DNA of 64,000 bases from Ryuthela nishihirai (lineage: Eukaryota > Arthropoda > Arachnida > Araneae > Heptathelidae), in the NCBI GenBank assembly GCA_038380435.1, contig JAWZYU010000127.1:20001-84000 (forward strand), given 5' to 3'. A model generated the notes under the pieces. That model saw only the letters and a program-made list of their open reading frames with translations, had not been told where the DNA came from and did no database searches. Within the stretch, counting starts at the first letter, position 1. Each line of letters starts with the position of its first letter. This document shows positions 11,037 through 22,815 of this stretch, one piece after another. The translations under genes were made by a program, and so were the position numbers.

Positions 11037-11908
11037 GTTCTCACAATATATGTTCTAACACCAGACATGTATTCAGGAAACATGGGGTTGAGTCTCACTC
11101 TTGAAAAAAACTAAATTTTTACATCTAACTATCCATATTGATTTACACAATTATACTTTCAGCCTCGTAGAAACCAATTACTGTTTAATGAGCTCCAACA
11201 CTTCACTAAGAACAGCTACCTACACCTATTCCCTCAACCACCCCTCACAACCTATCATATACAGTCAAATGTAGACACGTTGAAAACAAAAGAGAACGAA
11301 GAGAGCACAATAGTATGTGAGAACCAATCAAACATACATCATAATTCCCTTCCTTCATTGTACAAATAAATTTGTTTTCAGTTTTGAAGTTATATATTTT
11401 TTTCAAAATTGGTAGCAATTAATTCCAATTGAAACTCTAGCATATTTTCATGCTATAATATAAAAAAAAGGTTACTATCTAACAGTTCATGGCCATGGAC
11501 CACAACATTATAAGTACAATAATTCACAAAAACTAAGCCTTCATAACACACCAAAATTACACATTATGCCAATGTCTGACGCCCTGTGCAGTGAGGTTTC
11601 TGCAAAACTCATTACCCACTTCTAACTGTAAATTTCACATCAGTTTATCCACAAAGGTACTGCGAAATAACACTAACTTTTTTTTACTCTCCAATATTCA
11701 TGGAAATCGCCCATGCTCAATTACTAACAAACTATTTTAAAATACTGCTGCCAAGAGAAACATGACACTTCTACTTTCAGCATATGTAAATCCTATCATT
11801 TGGAAGATAAAAAAAAAATGGTTACTAAGCCAATTTTTCTTTTTCCAACAATATAATCCAAGACTAAAATAATGAATAACAGTAAGACTCTGTAAGAAAA
11901 GCCTTCCC
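11037..11908. other. AT-rich DNA, nothing recognised
   Basis: No coding region, repeat copy or RNA gene is apparent in this 870 bp interval. Confidence 0.5.
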
Positions 11909-12245
11909 GTGGCCGAGTGCTTACCACGCTTCGCTACTGATCTAAGGGATCTGGGTTAGAGTCCCGAGTAAAGCATCGATGTTTGTCTTCTTTTTCTGCC
12001 AAGATCCTACCATTCTCTCAGACCTTCTACTATGGCATATAAACTGACAGGCTCATGTCAGACCTCTGGGGCAAGCAGCTGCTTGTCACAGAGGTCTGAT
12101 AGCAGCCTATCAGTATATATGCCATAGTAAAAGATCTGAGAAGATGGCAGGCCCTCAGCAGAAAAACAACACAAACAGCCATGCCTTACCCAGGGCTCGG
12201 ACCCAGGTCCCTTAGATCAGTAGCCAACCGCGCTAACCACTCGGC
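11909..12245. mobile_element. SINE-A inverted dimer joined tail to tail
   Basis: A plus-strand SINE-A (11909-12087) is followed directly by a minus-strand SINE-A (about 12074-12245). They share one copy of CAAGCAGCTGCTTG as the centre of symmetry. Both tRNA heads remain at the outer ends, so the locus is a 340 bp imperfect palindrome. Neither arm has a TATTT tail at the junction. Confidence 0.9.
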
Positions 12246-13880
12246 GAAAGAAATTTAAACATTAATTACTATTTGAAAACATTGCATATATAGTTTAATT
12301 AATAATTTGCCTATTTATTATTTCATTGTCTTTAAAAATGTTGAAAACAGACCTCAATATTTTAAAATACACTGATTTCATAAAAAGCACCTTTCAGGAA
12401 CTTAAAGGTGACTATCCCCATTGACACAATTTGGAAATTCTTTAATATTTCAGCAGGTTGGTACAATAAGTTAAGATATTTAAATAAAAAAATTATAAGG
12501 ACATCTTAATAACTATGATTTTTTAACTTTTCCCTATGAGTAATTTTCATAATAATTTCCCTGTAGTTTTCATTTCTACAATTACACTCTGTGTAAAAAT
12601 TTTAAATACAGCTCCAGTAACTGCAATACCACACACAAAATTTTTTTATTAAAAAGATATTTAATATTATAATACTAAAAAGCAACACATGATAATGATG
12701 TTGGTTGTTTTGGGTTTTATGGCGCATGGGCGACTAGGCCTATGATAATGATAAATTAACTTTAATATCAATTGCAACACTAACAAATATATTGTAAAAT
12801 AGCTTTATTTGAAACCCACTTTCATTCAACTTTACAAGTTACCTAAAAATATGTTAGCTGTGTAGAACTTATTTTGACTTACCATTTCTTTAGATCTCCA
12901 TCACTTCACATTTTCTTCTCACTAATATACAAACCTTTTGGTTCAACAGCATGTGATGTTAATTGTCGGCTATTAACTTCTTCAGCAATACAGCATTAAC
13001 AAAACAGATACCTCTATATCCATTAACTTGCATCTAAACTTAATATCACTACAAAAAAAACTAAAATAACTATTTCCTTCCCCCCAAAAAAAATTATATA
13101 TATATTATAATTAACTGTAACTAAATATTCATATTTATATACAACTTCATATGGCATATATTTTTAATGCACCACACTAATACAGAAATCATGAAAATTA
13201 TTCAATGACATCAACACTTTAGTGTACACAACCTTTCCTAAAGCATTATACCAAAATAACCTAAAATTATAACTTTTGGAGTTTCGCAGTGTACACCGAC
13301 TTATACAGAGTGCTCAAACACTTAAAAGTACACTACAATATTGCTCATGCAATGACATAACACTTATTCAACTGAAACCAAAGAAATAAATTAAACTATT
13401 TGAATATAATAAAATCACAGTGTACAATTAATACATTGAAAAAAAAAAAAAAAAAATCTGTAACACACTGTATAACAAACAAATAAAACATTGCACAAGT
13501 TTGGTAAGTAATACACCACCAATAGAAACAATATCGTAACAGTTTATAGAGCAACAAGACACTACGAGATGTTTCCCAAATTGGCATGTACGTTTATATT
13601 TCAAAAACTGTACAGAATTCAATTATATATGGATAATTGATATATTTCGAATTTCTAGGTAAAGCTAAGAACTATGAATTATAAGTTCTTACCTAATTAA
13701 TGCTTTTACAAGTTTAATAATTAATTTTCAGTGCACATATAGTGTTAACCAAATTAATATACCTAACAAGTTAGAATCTCACAGTACACATTTAGAGGAC
13801 TACTTCAACTGACCAAAAAAAAAATTTAAACTTTTAAAGAAACCATAAACAAACCCTGACTTTCATAAATTTTTACAACA
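12246..13880. other. AT-rich DNA, no gene seen
   Basis: This is low-complexity AT-rich sequence with a 17-base A run (13440-13456). A GC-richer piece at 12700-12740 containing GGGTTTTATGGCGCATGGGCG looks like a fragment of an unrelated repeat, but I cannot assign it. The overlapping 63- and 64-codon frames at 13396-13622 are artefacts of the homopolymer. Confidence 0.5.
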
Positions 13881-14252
13881 GTTGGGTTGTTTTACCTCTC
13901 AGCAGCACTTTTTTGCACACCATGGGCTAAATGGCTTGGTCACATGGAGCCCAAAGGCTCAGAAGATTGTGGGGAGAGAATCCACTGAACCAGCTCTTGA
14001 GACACAGATGGTAGGTAGCCTTCCATCAAGGCCATCTAGCGTGTTCTTTAACATGTATGGCTGTCCGGCACAAGGGGCAAAGGCTTAACGTCCCATCTGA
14101 CGGACAGCAGCCTTTCCAAGCCCATCGGTGTCCCCTACCGACCGTGAGCAGGGCGGAGAGTTTTGCGGACATAATCTCAACGCTGACCAAATTGGGTCTC
14201 GAACCTAGGAACTACATATTACGAGCCTTGTGCACTATTCACCAACCCCCCC
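13881..14252 (-). mobile_element. SINE-B, full-length diverged copy
   Basis: The minus-strand copy starts at the 3' terminus TTGGGTTGTTTTACC (13881) and runs to a degraded tRNA-like head near 14220-14252. The middle retains the conserved block around 14090-14200, including the inverse of GCAAAACTCTCC. Confidence 0.85.
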
Positions 14253-15090
14253 ATTATCCAAGAGTATACTAGTTACTACACATAACATGTTAGAATACAT
14301 TACCCATTATGTTTCATCCTTTTCTTGATTTCAATGTTTTTTTTTTAGTATTTTTAACCTACCTAGTTAAAAAAAAAAATTTCCTCATTGTTTTATCAGC
14401 TCTGCTAATAAGTAAGCAGGCATTGATAACTTACTTTTGGTCAAGTAAAGTACACCACTTAATTCGAACAGTTCTCTGCACTCACAATAGAGTATCAAAG
14501 CTAGATTCCTCTTGGGTGACAACTATCTGTGCAATTATAATTTATTAATAAACTTTAAAAGCATACAATATCTAACAACTATCTTTGTGCGGAGTTTAAC
14601 TTTACAGAATAATATTATCACATATTGTATACAATTTCATTCTAGAAAGATAGAATAAACTATAAACATAGAATGAAGATATTTATATATGAAATACAGA
14701 CATATTTCACACATTTAGCCATCAAACTTATACATTATCATTAGCTTGTATCACGTGTTGTCATTCATATCATTACTATTGGATTTATTGTTACTCACTT
14801 GACATTTTCTCAATATATCACATACAAGGTTACGGGCTGCTCACATTGATTTTAAGTAGTTTTAACATAGGCAAATTAGCCAATACTGCACAGTAATCAC
14901 ATGGTCAAATGTAAGGAATTATTTTTCGAAACCTACATGAATAAAAACAATATTTTTATGTTTACTGAGGGAAATATTTCCTCCAGTTTCAGTTAATGAC
15001 CCTAAGCTTTGCGAAAATGCAACGTTTCGATACAGTGCATTGAAAACAGTTAACTGTTAAAAATGAACCATTAACTGCAGTACTGTCTTA
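14253..15090. other. AT-rich DNA, nothing recognised
   Basis: No gene, RNA or repeat copy is visible. The 79-codon frame at 14309-14548 has no family features. Confidence 0.5.
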
Positions 15091-15440
15091 GGGTTGGGTT
15101 ATTTTACCTCTGAGCAGCATTTTTTGGCACACCATGGGCTAAATGGCCAGGTCAAAAGACTGCGAAGACTGAGAGATGGTTGAGGGAGGAGACCCAGTGA
15201 AACAGCTATTGGGAGGGATGATAGCTTCCTGTGAAGGCCATCTAGCATGTTCTTTAAGGTGTATAAGGCATGACTGTCCTGCACACAGGGCCAAGGCTTA
15301 ATGTCCCATCTGACGGACAGCGGCCACCTACCAACTGTGGGCAGGAAGGGGAGTTTTGCGGAGATAAATCTCACTGATGACCCAGCTGGGAGCTACAGAT
15401 TATGAGTCTGGCGTGCTACCGACCGACCCATCCCCACCCC
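15091..15440 (-). mobile_element. SINE-B, full-length diverged copy
   Basis: This minus-strand SINE-B has its 3' terminus at 15091 and a head remnant reading CTACCGACCGACCC at 15414-15430. Several small deletions in the body shorten it slightly. Confidence 0.8.
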
Positions 15441-15744
15441 ACTGTCATAGGACTTACTGACAAAAAAAAATGCTAAAAATTTACATTTTAAATATTTCAC
15501 CTTTTCACAACACTTCTATGTTAATAAATTAGCAGTCACACTGTCTAAATGTACACTGTGTACTCAAAAACATTGAAGGCAATTTACACCTCGCTTCATT
15601 AACAATCAATTTTCATAACTGCATAACTGAGGCAACTAAATATTAACAAGCAAAAACAAATAATTCTTCAATATTTACCAATAAAGTTGCCTTTAAAAAA
15701 ACCTACCTGTTTTCTCAGGGTAAAGTAAAATGCTTCAGTGGGAT

Positions 15745-16130
15745 ATACAGCGGAAGATTTTCCCTCCACAGTAGCCCACCAGTGCAGCAAAATGAGAATC
15801 TATAATCAACCTGACAGACATAATTCAATTCAGGTTGGTTTATATGGTCAGCACCAGGACCCTGTGTGGTTGACCACTCGTCAGCAGGATAGAAAAAAAA
15901 AAGAAAAGTAGCCATAGTTGTCCAGATCAGTAGGCCACACTAATCTGGCAGCCCTCCCCTTCCTTCCACTTCCACAAGAGAGTATCTCTTTTGAAAGGTA
16001 CTAACGGTCTACACCAGGAGAAGGCAGGGTCGGACATTAGGTGCTAGGCTTGGCCAGTTCTATGCATCATCACACGGGATTGGTGCATAGCTGTCCTTCC
16101 ATACACATAGTTATAGTTATAACCTAGCCA
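15745..16130 (-). mobile_element. RTE-like LINE, 5' end fragment
   Basis: The stretch 15760-15995 closely matches the 5' part of the decayed RTE-like element at 36540-36780 in the same orientation. It shares CCCACCAGTGCAGCAAAA, GGACCCTGTGTGGTTGACCA and GTAGCCATAGTTGTCCAGAT. After GAAAGGT the two copies diverge, which marks the end of shared sequence near 16003. The remaining GC-richer sequence to 16130 may be additional 5' sequence of this copy. No reverse transcriptase remains. Confidence 0.7.
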
Positions 16131-16321
16131 TCATTCATTTTTTAAAATATCTACCAATTTCAAAGAAAAACTGTTGCACAGATTATTGGCTTTTCATGTA
16201 TTCAAACTATTACTCTACTGAAAAAAAAATGGTAATTTTTTTTTATATGATCAAATATTACTATTTAATACCACCAGAATTAAGAATTTCAATATAATTA
16301 ATACTATTCACAGTAAGATAT

Positions 16322-17111
16322 ATTCAATTTAATCACCACAAATAATTACTGTACATAAAAATCTTATCATATTCGCTAGCCACTGAAAACCAGTAGAGTA
16401 TCCTAAGTCAAAGAACAATCTGCATACATGAACTGCAACAATCTCCAATAACTATTAAAAATAGTATTCTAGATCGCTATACCTCCAGAGATCTATGTCT
16501 TAAAGTAAATGAACAGCTTGATAAGAGGCTAAAATTATTGCCCACATTGCAACGTATATCTATGATATATGTCCGTTTACGTGAACAATGCGACCAGTCC
16601 AAATTTGTAATTTCTCATCAGTATGAATGACACAGAAAACATTAAGCTTGAACAAATATTATGTTGACATCACAATGTACGTCTTGAATCCAATAGCATG
16701 CCTTGCCTCAGGCTACTGATGACTCTACCATTATGCTGTTTCCATAATGATGTTGGTTGTCCATCAGTACTTAAATGTTAGATTTATGCTATACACGATT
16801 AGTTTTAGTCATTTTATGTTGCATATACCAGTATACATGTATAAATGTCAACCATCCAATAGCGGCCAATTATAAATATTTAAAAGAATCATTAAAACTT
16901 CCTAAAATCAATCGGCCAACGCAAAATCAACATTACAAGTTTATCTGCTCAACAAGATATTCAAAGAGCAGATATTCCAAGAGCAACACATTTCTCATGC
17001 CTTTCTTCATGGCAGCATCTTTGACTTAAGATACTCTACTAGTGTTCAGTGGCTAGCGAACATGATTAGATTTTTATGTATGGTAATTATTCGTGGTGAT
17101 AAAATTAAAGA
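16322..17111. mobile_element. Element with 92 bp terminal inverted repeats (candidate MITE)
   Basis: The arm 16322-16413 is repeated in inverse orientation at 17019-17111 with roughly 85% identity by eye, including GTTCGCTAGCCACTGAA. The interior is about 605 bp, AT-rich and without a transposase. No target-site duplication is obvious, so the true ends may lie slightly outside. A non-autonomous DNA transposon is the simplest reading; an inverted duplication is the alternative. Confidence 0.6.
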
Positions 17112-17642
17112 ATTTCAAAATGGACAAAAAAAATTTTACTAGGTTATTAAAAACTACAATTTTCAATACTTCTTAACATTCCTAACCTTCTTTTATAAAC
17201 ATCCCTATATTGATAAGATTAAATTTGGTAGTTATGCAACTTCAGATTTATCACAGTCCTTACGTGATATCTAAATTAAGATGAAAGGTACCTCCATTAG
17301 TGCACTGAGTAATTACAGCATCACTTTTGAGTATCACAGCTATGTGAACAGAACAGTTGCCTATGTGGCACTTGGTGTGTCATTTAGCACGCACGCACAC
17401 ACAGGATATATCACTCTCCTCTGCAAGAACCACACTGCCACTGAAGCCTGCCAATGTAACCTACATCATAAAAAAAAATTTCAGTTGTTCATTCAATGCT
17501 GCACACACAAGCACAGTTCTCTTATTATTGTAACAGGTTAAAATACTAGATTTTACAACTAGGAAACAAACAGTTATCAATGTTTATGACATTGCACACA
17601 ATACAATTGATGAAATGTTAGCAAAATTAATTGTGATCACTG
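17112..17642. other. AT-rich DNA, nothing recognised
   Basis: No repeat copy or gene was identified. An 86-codon frame at 17281-17541 has no recognisable features. Confidence 0.5.
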
Positions 17643-17773
17643 TTAATAGATTCTGAAAAAAATTCATCGCCGCCACGGCGGGAATCGAACCCGCATCTCT
17701 CCAGATTCATGCCAGAGCGCACTACCATTGCACCACGCCGTGGCGGTGATGAAGTTTTTTCAGAATCTATTAA
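17643..17773 (-). repeat. Palindrome enclosing a tRNA-like sequence
   Basis: Outer arms of about 38 bp (TTAATAGATTCTGAAAAAA...CGCCGCCACGGCG and its complement) flank a tRNA-like core on the minus strand. The core has a 9 bp CCGCCACGG/CCGTGGCGG acceptor-like stem, an A-box-like GTGGTGCAATGG, and a perfect T arm GCGGGTTCGATTCCCGC with B box GGTTCGATTCC. The anticodon arm does not fold into a proper 5 bp stem with 7 nt loop, so a functional tRNA is unlikely. It may be a tRNA pseudogene caught in a palindrome or a very short Pol III-driven mobile unit. Confidence 0.75.
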
Positions 17774-17934
17774 TTATTGTTTCTTAACAGGGAATACTGT
17801 GCATTCACTTTGGATTTCAAGTGATCACTGTCATAGCACTTATTAAAAACTGCAATAAAATTTTCACACCATTTTAATATTACAGATCTTATACAACTGT
17901 GTTAGCAGAAAGTCACTAGAAACAGCATTCTAGG

Positions 17935-18060
17935 TTGGGTTATTTTACCTCTGAACAGCAGTTTTTTTTTTGCACACTATGGACTAAATGACCAGGTCAC
18001 AAGGACCCAGAAGTCTCAGAAAAGGTTGGGTGAGGGGACCAGTTGTTACGAGACAGATGT
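17935..18060 (-). mobile_element. SINE-B, 5'-truncated copy
   Basis: Only the 3' third of the family is present (minus strand, from TTGGGTTATTTTACC at 17935). It breaks off after the segment complementary to CATCTGTCTC and runs into a tandem duplication. Confidence 0.8.
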
Positions 18061-18065
18061 TCAGA

Positions 18066-18465
18066 ATGTTCGAAACCACAGTAAAGCTGAACACAAAAGG
18101 TTATACTTCATTGGCAAAAATTAATTACAGTATTAGAAACAGTTCTACTCTACTTCAGCAACAGGTTAATCCAGGCCAGATGAAGGAATATATCATACAC
18201 CACCACCTAATAGCAGTAAGGAAGGGGACTAGTCAACTTATTTATATTTAAAGTTTCTTTCATTGAACTTTTTCAAACAGCTGTAAAGCTGAGCACAAAA
18301 AGTTATACTACATTGACAGAAACTAATTCCGGTATTAGGAACAGTTTTACTGTTTCTCAGCAACAGGTTATTCCAGGGCCTAGTAACAGAATACATAAAA
18401 AACAATCAAATGTTTTCAGTAAGGAAGGGGGTAGTAGTAAACCAATTTATATTTAAAGCAAGTTC
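18066..18465. repeat. Two tandem units of about 205 bp
   Basis: The sequence beginning GTAAAGCTGAACACAAAA at 18081 recurs at 18283 as GTAAAGCTGAGCACAAAA. Similarity continues through CAGCAACAGGTTA and TATTTAAAG, which ends at 18252 and 18458. Copies differ at many positions and by small indels, so the duplication is old. Confidence 0.85.
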
Positions 18466-18504
18466 TTACAAGAAAACTGTTTTAATCATCTGTAGTGTAG
18501 CGCA

Positions 18505-18714
18505 GCCGTCCCGTGGCCGAGTGGTTAGCACGCTTGGCTACTGATCTAAGGGACCTGGGTTCGAGCCCCGGATTTGGCATGGATGTGTGTGTCGTTTTTC
18601 TGCTGAGGTCCTGCCATCCTCTCAGATCTCTTACTATGGCATATAAACTGACAGGCTCCTGTCAGACCTCTGTGGCAAGCAGCTGCTTGAGGGGGTATTT
18701 ATTTATTTTATTTA
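18505..18714 (+). mobile_element. SINE-A, full length with target-site duplication
   Basis: This complete copy has intact A and B boxes, the CAAGCAGCTGCTTG motif and a TATTTATTTATTTTATTTA tail. It is flanked by perfect 12 bp direct repeats TAGTGTAGCGCA at 18493-18504 and 18715-18726, which is good evidence of target-primed integration and fixes both ends. Confidence 0.96.
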
Positions 18715-18726
18715 TAGTGTAGCGCA

Positions 18727-19470
18727 AAGGGTTTTACAGCATTGATGGGAAACAATACGAATTACTAAGGAGAAAATAAACAATATTTAATATACCAATT
18801 ATCTGTATGGTGTCCTTTTAAATATGGAGGATTAAAAAAAATAAAAACAAAGGCTGTTTAATCACAAAAACTAAACAAATGCAACCTAAGCTACACGTCA
18901 GGCATATCCACATTTAAAAATTTATTTATAAAAAGTAATCGTTATTTTTACACCAATTACCGACAAACAGAAACATATTTCTCTAAAAGTAGAACTATAT
19001 TTAAATCTTCCGGCATTACCTTAACTCTGAATTACATAAGCGAAACTATTTACGAACCGATGTGTTCCAACCAGTTACTTTAAACCCGAAAAGAATTTCA
19101 ATTAACACAATTAATAGTTAAAACTACATCCAAAATGGCAACTTTCTTTTCAACACCTAAACAAACTATTACGTCACTAAGTTGATATAAAATAACGTTG
19201 CCATTACTCTTCTTCATGTTCAAAATAAATAATTAATAAATGGATAAATAATTAATAAATGGTTACCATGACAATATGACGAGGATGTCGATAAAGTAAA
19301 TTTTTCGACATGTTCGTGTCATATTAGACTACTTCCATCCAGCTCTACTTTCAAATAGTTTAAAAAATATCACCTTTTTTCGTACTACATCCTACTCCAC
19401 ATTAACATGGTAACTTATGCTAATTTCAGTTGGTGTTATTACAAAATTACGTACATTTTACCATGCTACG
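18727..19470. other. AT-rich DNA, nothing recognised
   Basis: No gene or repeat copy was identified, apart from a short direct repeat of AAATAATTAATAAATGG at 19226-19262. Confidence 0.5.
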
Positions 19471-19804
19471 TTGTTCCATTCGGTTCTTTTACCTATGACC
19501 GCCATTTTCATGCACACAATGAGCTAAATGGCAGTCACGACGACACCGAAGGTTCATATAAGGATAGAGGTGAAAAGTAAATGCAACAGCCGTCCTGTAA
19601 CCTACACACAAGACAATCCAGGATGTTCTTCAACATGCTCTAATTGTTTTATCACAGACCAGATACTTTATAAACCCATCGGTGTTTCACACCAACAGTA
19701 GTGGTGCGAGGAGTTTCTAGATTGATAAATATCAACACTGGTTCGGGTGCGAATGAAAGCTGATACGAGCCTTGCGCTTGCGCGGTACTAACTAAGCCAC
19801 CCCG
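19471..19804 (-). mobile_element. SINE-B, strongly diverged copy
   Basis: The order of blocks matches SINE-B on the minus strand: CACACAATGAGCTAAATGG, CCATCGGTGTTTCACACC, then a head remnant GGTACTAACTAAGCCACCCC at the right end. Identity is clearly lower than for other copies, so this is an old insertion or a separate subfamily. Confidence 0.7.
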
Positions 19805-20093
19805 CAACTAGCCGTAATACGTACACTGCTAAACAAACGCAAAGAAGCCAAAAAAAAAAGACCGTTTACCAAACAGGAAAACTTTACTTCACCCATACTA
19901 AAAAGTTTTGTTTTGGATTAAAAAAAAAAATGTTTCTACACGAAACATTCATCTCAGGTAAACAGCGTTCTATCAAATTCTTCGAGTTCCCCCCTATCGT
20001 AAACAGTACAGTGTTTAGTATTCCTCAGAAATTCAAACGCCAAGCGATTATGCAAGACGTCCCTCCGTCGCATACGACGTTAACCCTTTCACG

Positions 20094-20610
20094 ACTAAGG
20101 GAAACATTTTTCCCATTTTAAAATTGGTGATTGTCGCATTTAATTATAACCTTATCTGCATTTTTTATACAGAATGTCAAAATAGAACGTATGCCGAACG
20201 CAATTATGTAAACGGGAACGTTTAGAAAACAAAAACAGAACTGTCAGGACGCATAATATATGTACTATCTGCAATGTCCATCGTTGCCTCACTACCAAAA
20301 GAAATTCCTTCGCAGAACATCATAATTAGCACATCATTTTGTATAGTAATTTTATTTCATAATTTTGTATTATTTTAGTTAACATTTTGTTCTAATAAAC
20401 CAATAAATAAAACACATTGCATAATAAGCCTAACTATAATTTGTGTTACCTTTATAGTCCATTGGAAAAATATTTCCCATAAAATTTCAATAAACCTACA
20501 CATAGTAATGTATTTTTCTTATGATTTTTATTTATTTTACGTCTAAACAAACTAAAATAAACAGTTACATACTAATATTTACTCTTAGAAACCTTATGGT
20601 CCTGAAAGGG
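20094..20610. mobile_element. piggyBac-type MITE flanked by TTAA
   Basis: The left end reads CCCTTTCACGACTAAGG and the complement of the right end reads CCCTTTCAGGACCATAAGG. Both are directly abutted by TTAA (20090-20093 and 20611-20614). CCC-starting inverted repeats and TTAA duplication are the known signature of piggyBac elements. The 517 bp interior has no transposase, so this is a non-autonomous copy. Confidence 0.8.
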
Positions 20611-20693
20611 TTAAGCCATGTAATAAGAAACACGCGTCACATAGCTTTTGCACGAATCTCTAACGTACTCAATTGCTGATTACCCTTACAAAT

Positions 20694-21061
20694 GGGCGGG
20701 GGTGGCTCAGTCGGTAGCGCGCCAGGCTCGTAATCTGTAGTTCCCAGGTTTGAGTCCCAGCTGGGTCAGCGTTGAGATTTATCTCCGCAAAATTCCACGC
20801 CCTGCCCACGGTCAGTAGGGAACACCAATGGGCTTGGAAAGGCCGCCGTCCGTCTGACGGGACGTTAAGCCGTGGTCCCGTGTGCACGTTCAAGAACACG
20901 CTGGATGGCCTTGACGGGAGGCTACCATCTGTCTCCCAACACCTGTTCCAGTGGGTCCCCTCCCCCAACCTTTTCTGAGCCTTCGGGGTCCATGTGACCT
21001 GACCATTTAGCCCATGGTGTGCAAAAAAATGCCGCTCAGAGGTAGTAAAACAACCCAACCT
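20694..21061 (+). mobile_element. SINE-B, full-length copy in sense orientation
   Basis: This is the clearest plus-strand copy. The tRNA head GGTGGCTCAGTCGGTAGCGC (A box) and CCCAGGTTTGAGTCCC (B box) resemble an elongator tRNA-Met with anticodon loop CTCGTAATC. The body contains GGGACGTTAAGCCGTGG and CACGTTCAAGAACACGCTGG. The 3' end is GTAAAACAACCCAACC. There is no poly(A). Target duplications are not clear at this site. Confidence 0.93.
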
Positions 21062-21520
21062 TAAAGAACAAACTCACCGCTACTAGCAAAAAGCGTACAA
21101 TTCATTTCAACGCTTATTATTAAGTTGCAAGCAGATAACAAAGATACTCGTTTCAAAGTGTGGAACTTATCTAAGTTGTTCTCTTAAGTCAGTAAGATTA
21201 ACGGAAAAGAAATATGTATCACATCTATATTTTCTTAATAGTTTTGCGGTAATATTTCAGTTATCCATTCAACAATTTATCCCACAGAAATCACTGCAAA
21301 GTCAACCGTTAAATCTAACGCTTTACTGTTTAGTGAACAGAATAAGGTTATTACTTGAGTGAAATGGTGTAATCAGTGAAATATATCTACACACGGCAGA
21401 ACCTTAAATTACTTCAAATCATTCCTTCGAACCTACCCCTTTTCCATATATAACGCTTCATAAAAATAACGAATATTCATTAAAAACACGTAAAGATTAG
21501 AAAAATATGCTTATTACAAT

Positions 21521-21640
21521 ATCCGTTGCCCAGTGGTTAGCGTGCTTAGCTGCAGAACCAAGGGACCAGTGTTGCAACCACTTCTAAAGATCGGATGTTT
21601 CGGTTGCTTTTATACCGACATGACGCCTTCAATTACGGCG
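21521..21640 (+). mobile_element. SINE-A, degenerate remnant
   Basis: CCGTTGCCCAGTGGTTAGCG and AACCAAGGGACCAG match the SINE-A head. The B box and body are heavily mutated and the 3' end is not recognisable. Confidence 0.55.
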
Positions 21641-21838
21641 TATAGCATAACAGCCTCTATGACAACCAGATGCATCAGTTCATATTTAAAATTTCTTTAT
21701 ATTAATAACCGCCAAACTATTTATTATTTATCGCTTAAAACAAGGGTCATTCGTGTTGTGCCTATTAACCCTTTTCGCCGGGAAACAGGATTTCTACTCT
21801 ATCATATACTATTTTAATTCTTCTTACTAATACTTCAA

Positions 21839-22815
21839 ATAAGTTGAACTCTAAAAAAAAAAAAAAATTCACATTTCCCCTCACCCAAAAAAGTGCCCTA
21901 AATTTATATTCCAACATACTATATGTGCTAATATTCAAATAGTGTTGATTAAAGTTTTGAAACATTAATGCATTAATACTACTTACGTACTTAATTAAAT
22001 TCACACGTAGACAATTATTGCTAAATGAAATAAATTCCTCTAGGTGGCGTTAATTTGGTTTCTAATGAAATATTTGCTTCTTCCCGCCTTTCCCAACGGT
22101 TGTTCGTGTACCTCTTCTACGATTGGTCAAATATTTTACAATCGCACGTGCAGGTAGATAGCTTCGCACCTGTCGCCCTTAGTTACGATAGCAACCATGT
22201 ATTCGCTTTGACTTCAGTGTCAAATTTTACTCTCAATTCATTTCTTCTTTTCCATAATATATTTTATTACGTATATTTAGAATAAAGTTCACAGACCACG
22301 TAAATTTTACCTACACAAGAATCGAACTACAGTTAGCAACGTTTAATAGTAATATTATAATATTTCAGAAACGTTAATATTTAAAATATACGAATGCAAT
22401 TTAATATCAAAGCCGGAAATTACATACCATTCCACTATAACGTTTCAGCTTAAATAACTGCGATTGATTAATTTTAATTATCAAACTTTACTGGTTTTAT
22501 TCACAATCTGACACCGTGGAGACATCCAATTCGAGAAATTAATTCATCGCGCAGATGATATCTGTTTCATAGCATTACAAATAGGAACTCAAAACACAGA
22601 GAGGGGGGGAGGGGCTCAGTCGGTAACGCGCCAAGCTCGTAATCTTTAGTTCCCAGGTTTGAGACCCTGCTGGTTCAGATTTATCTCGGCAGAATTCCCC
22701 ACTGTCAGTAGAGGACACCGATGGGCTTGGAAAACCGCCGTCCGTCAGATGGCACTTTAAGCCTTTGGTCTGTGTGCAGGACAGCCATACCCTATACACG
22801 TTAAAGTATACCATA
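21839..22815 (+). repeat. Dispersed repeat R1, copy 1 (includes a truncated SINE-B)
   Basis: This segment is collinear with 42688-43715 over almost its whole length. Shared landmarks include CTCACCCAAAAAAGTG, TTCCTCTAGGTGGCGTTAAT, CAACGGTTGTTCGTG and GGAGACATCCAATTCGAGAA. A SINE-B head begins at the same place in both copies (22606 here), so that SINE was already present when the segment duplicated. Open frames across it (22055-22285, with a counterpart at 42947-43132) give similar peptides simply because the DNA is duplicated; no known domain is seen. Confidence 0.85.
22606..22815 (+). mobile_element. SINE-B, 3'-truncated copy inside repeat R1
   Basis: The head GGGGCTCAGTCGGTAACGCG and the first half of the body are present. 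The copy stops near GTGCAGGACAGCCATACCC. Its counterpart in the other copy of R1 is at 43455-43715. Confidence 0.85.
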
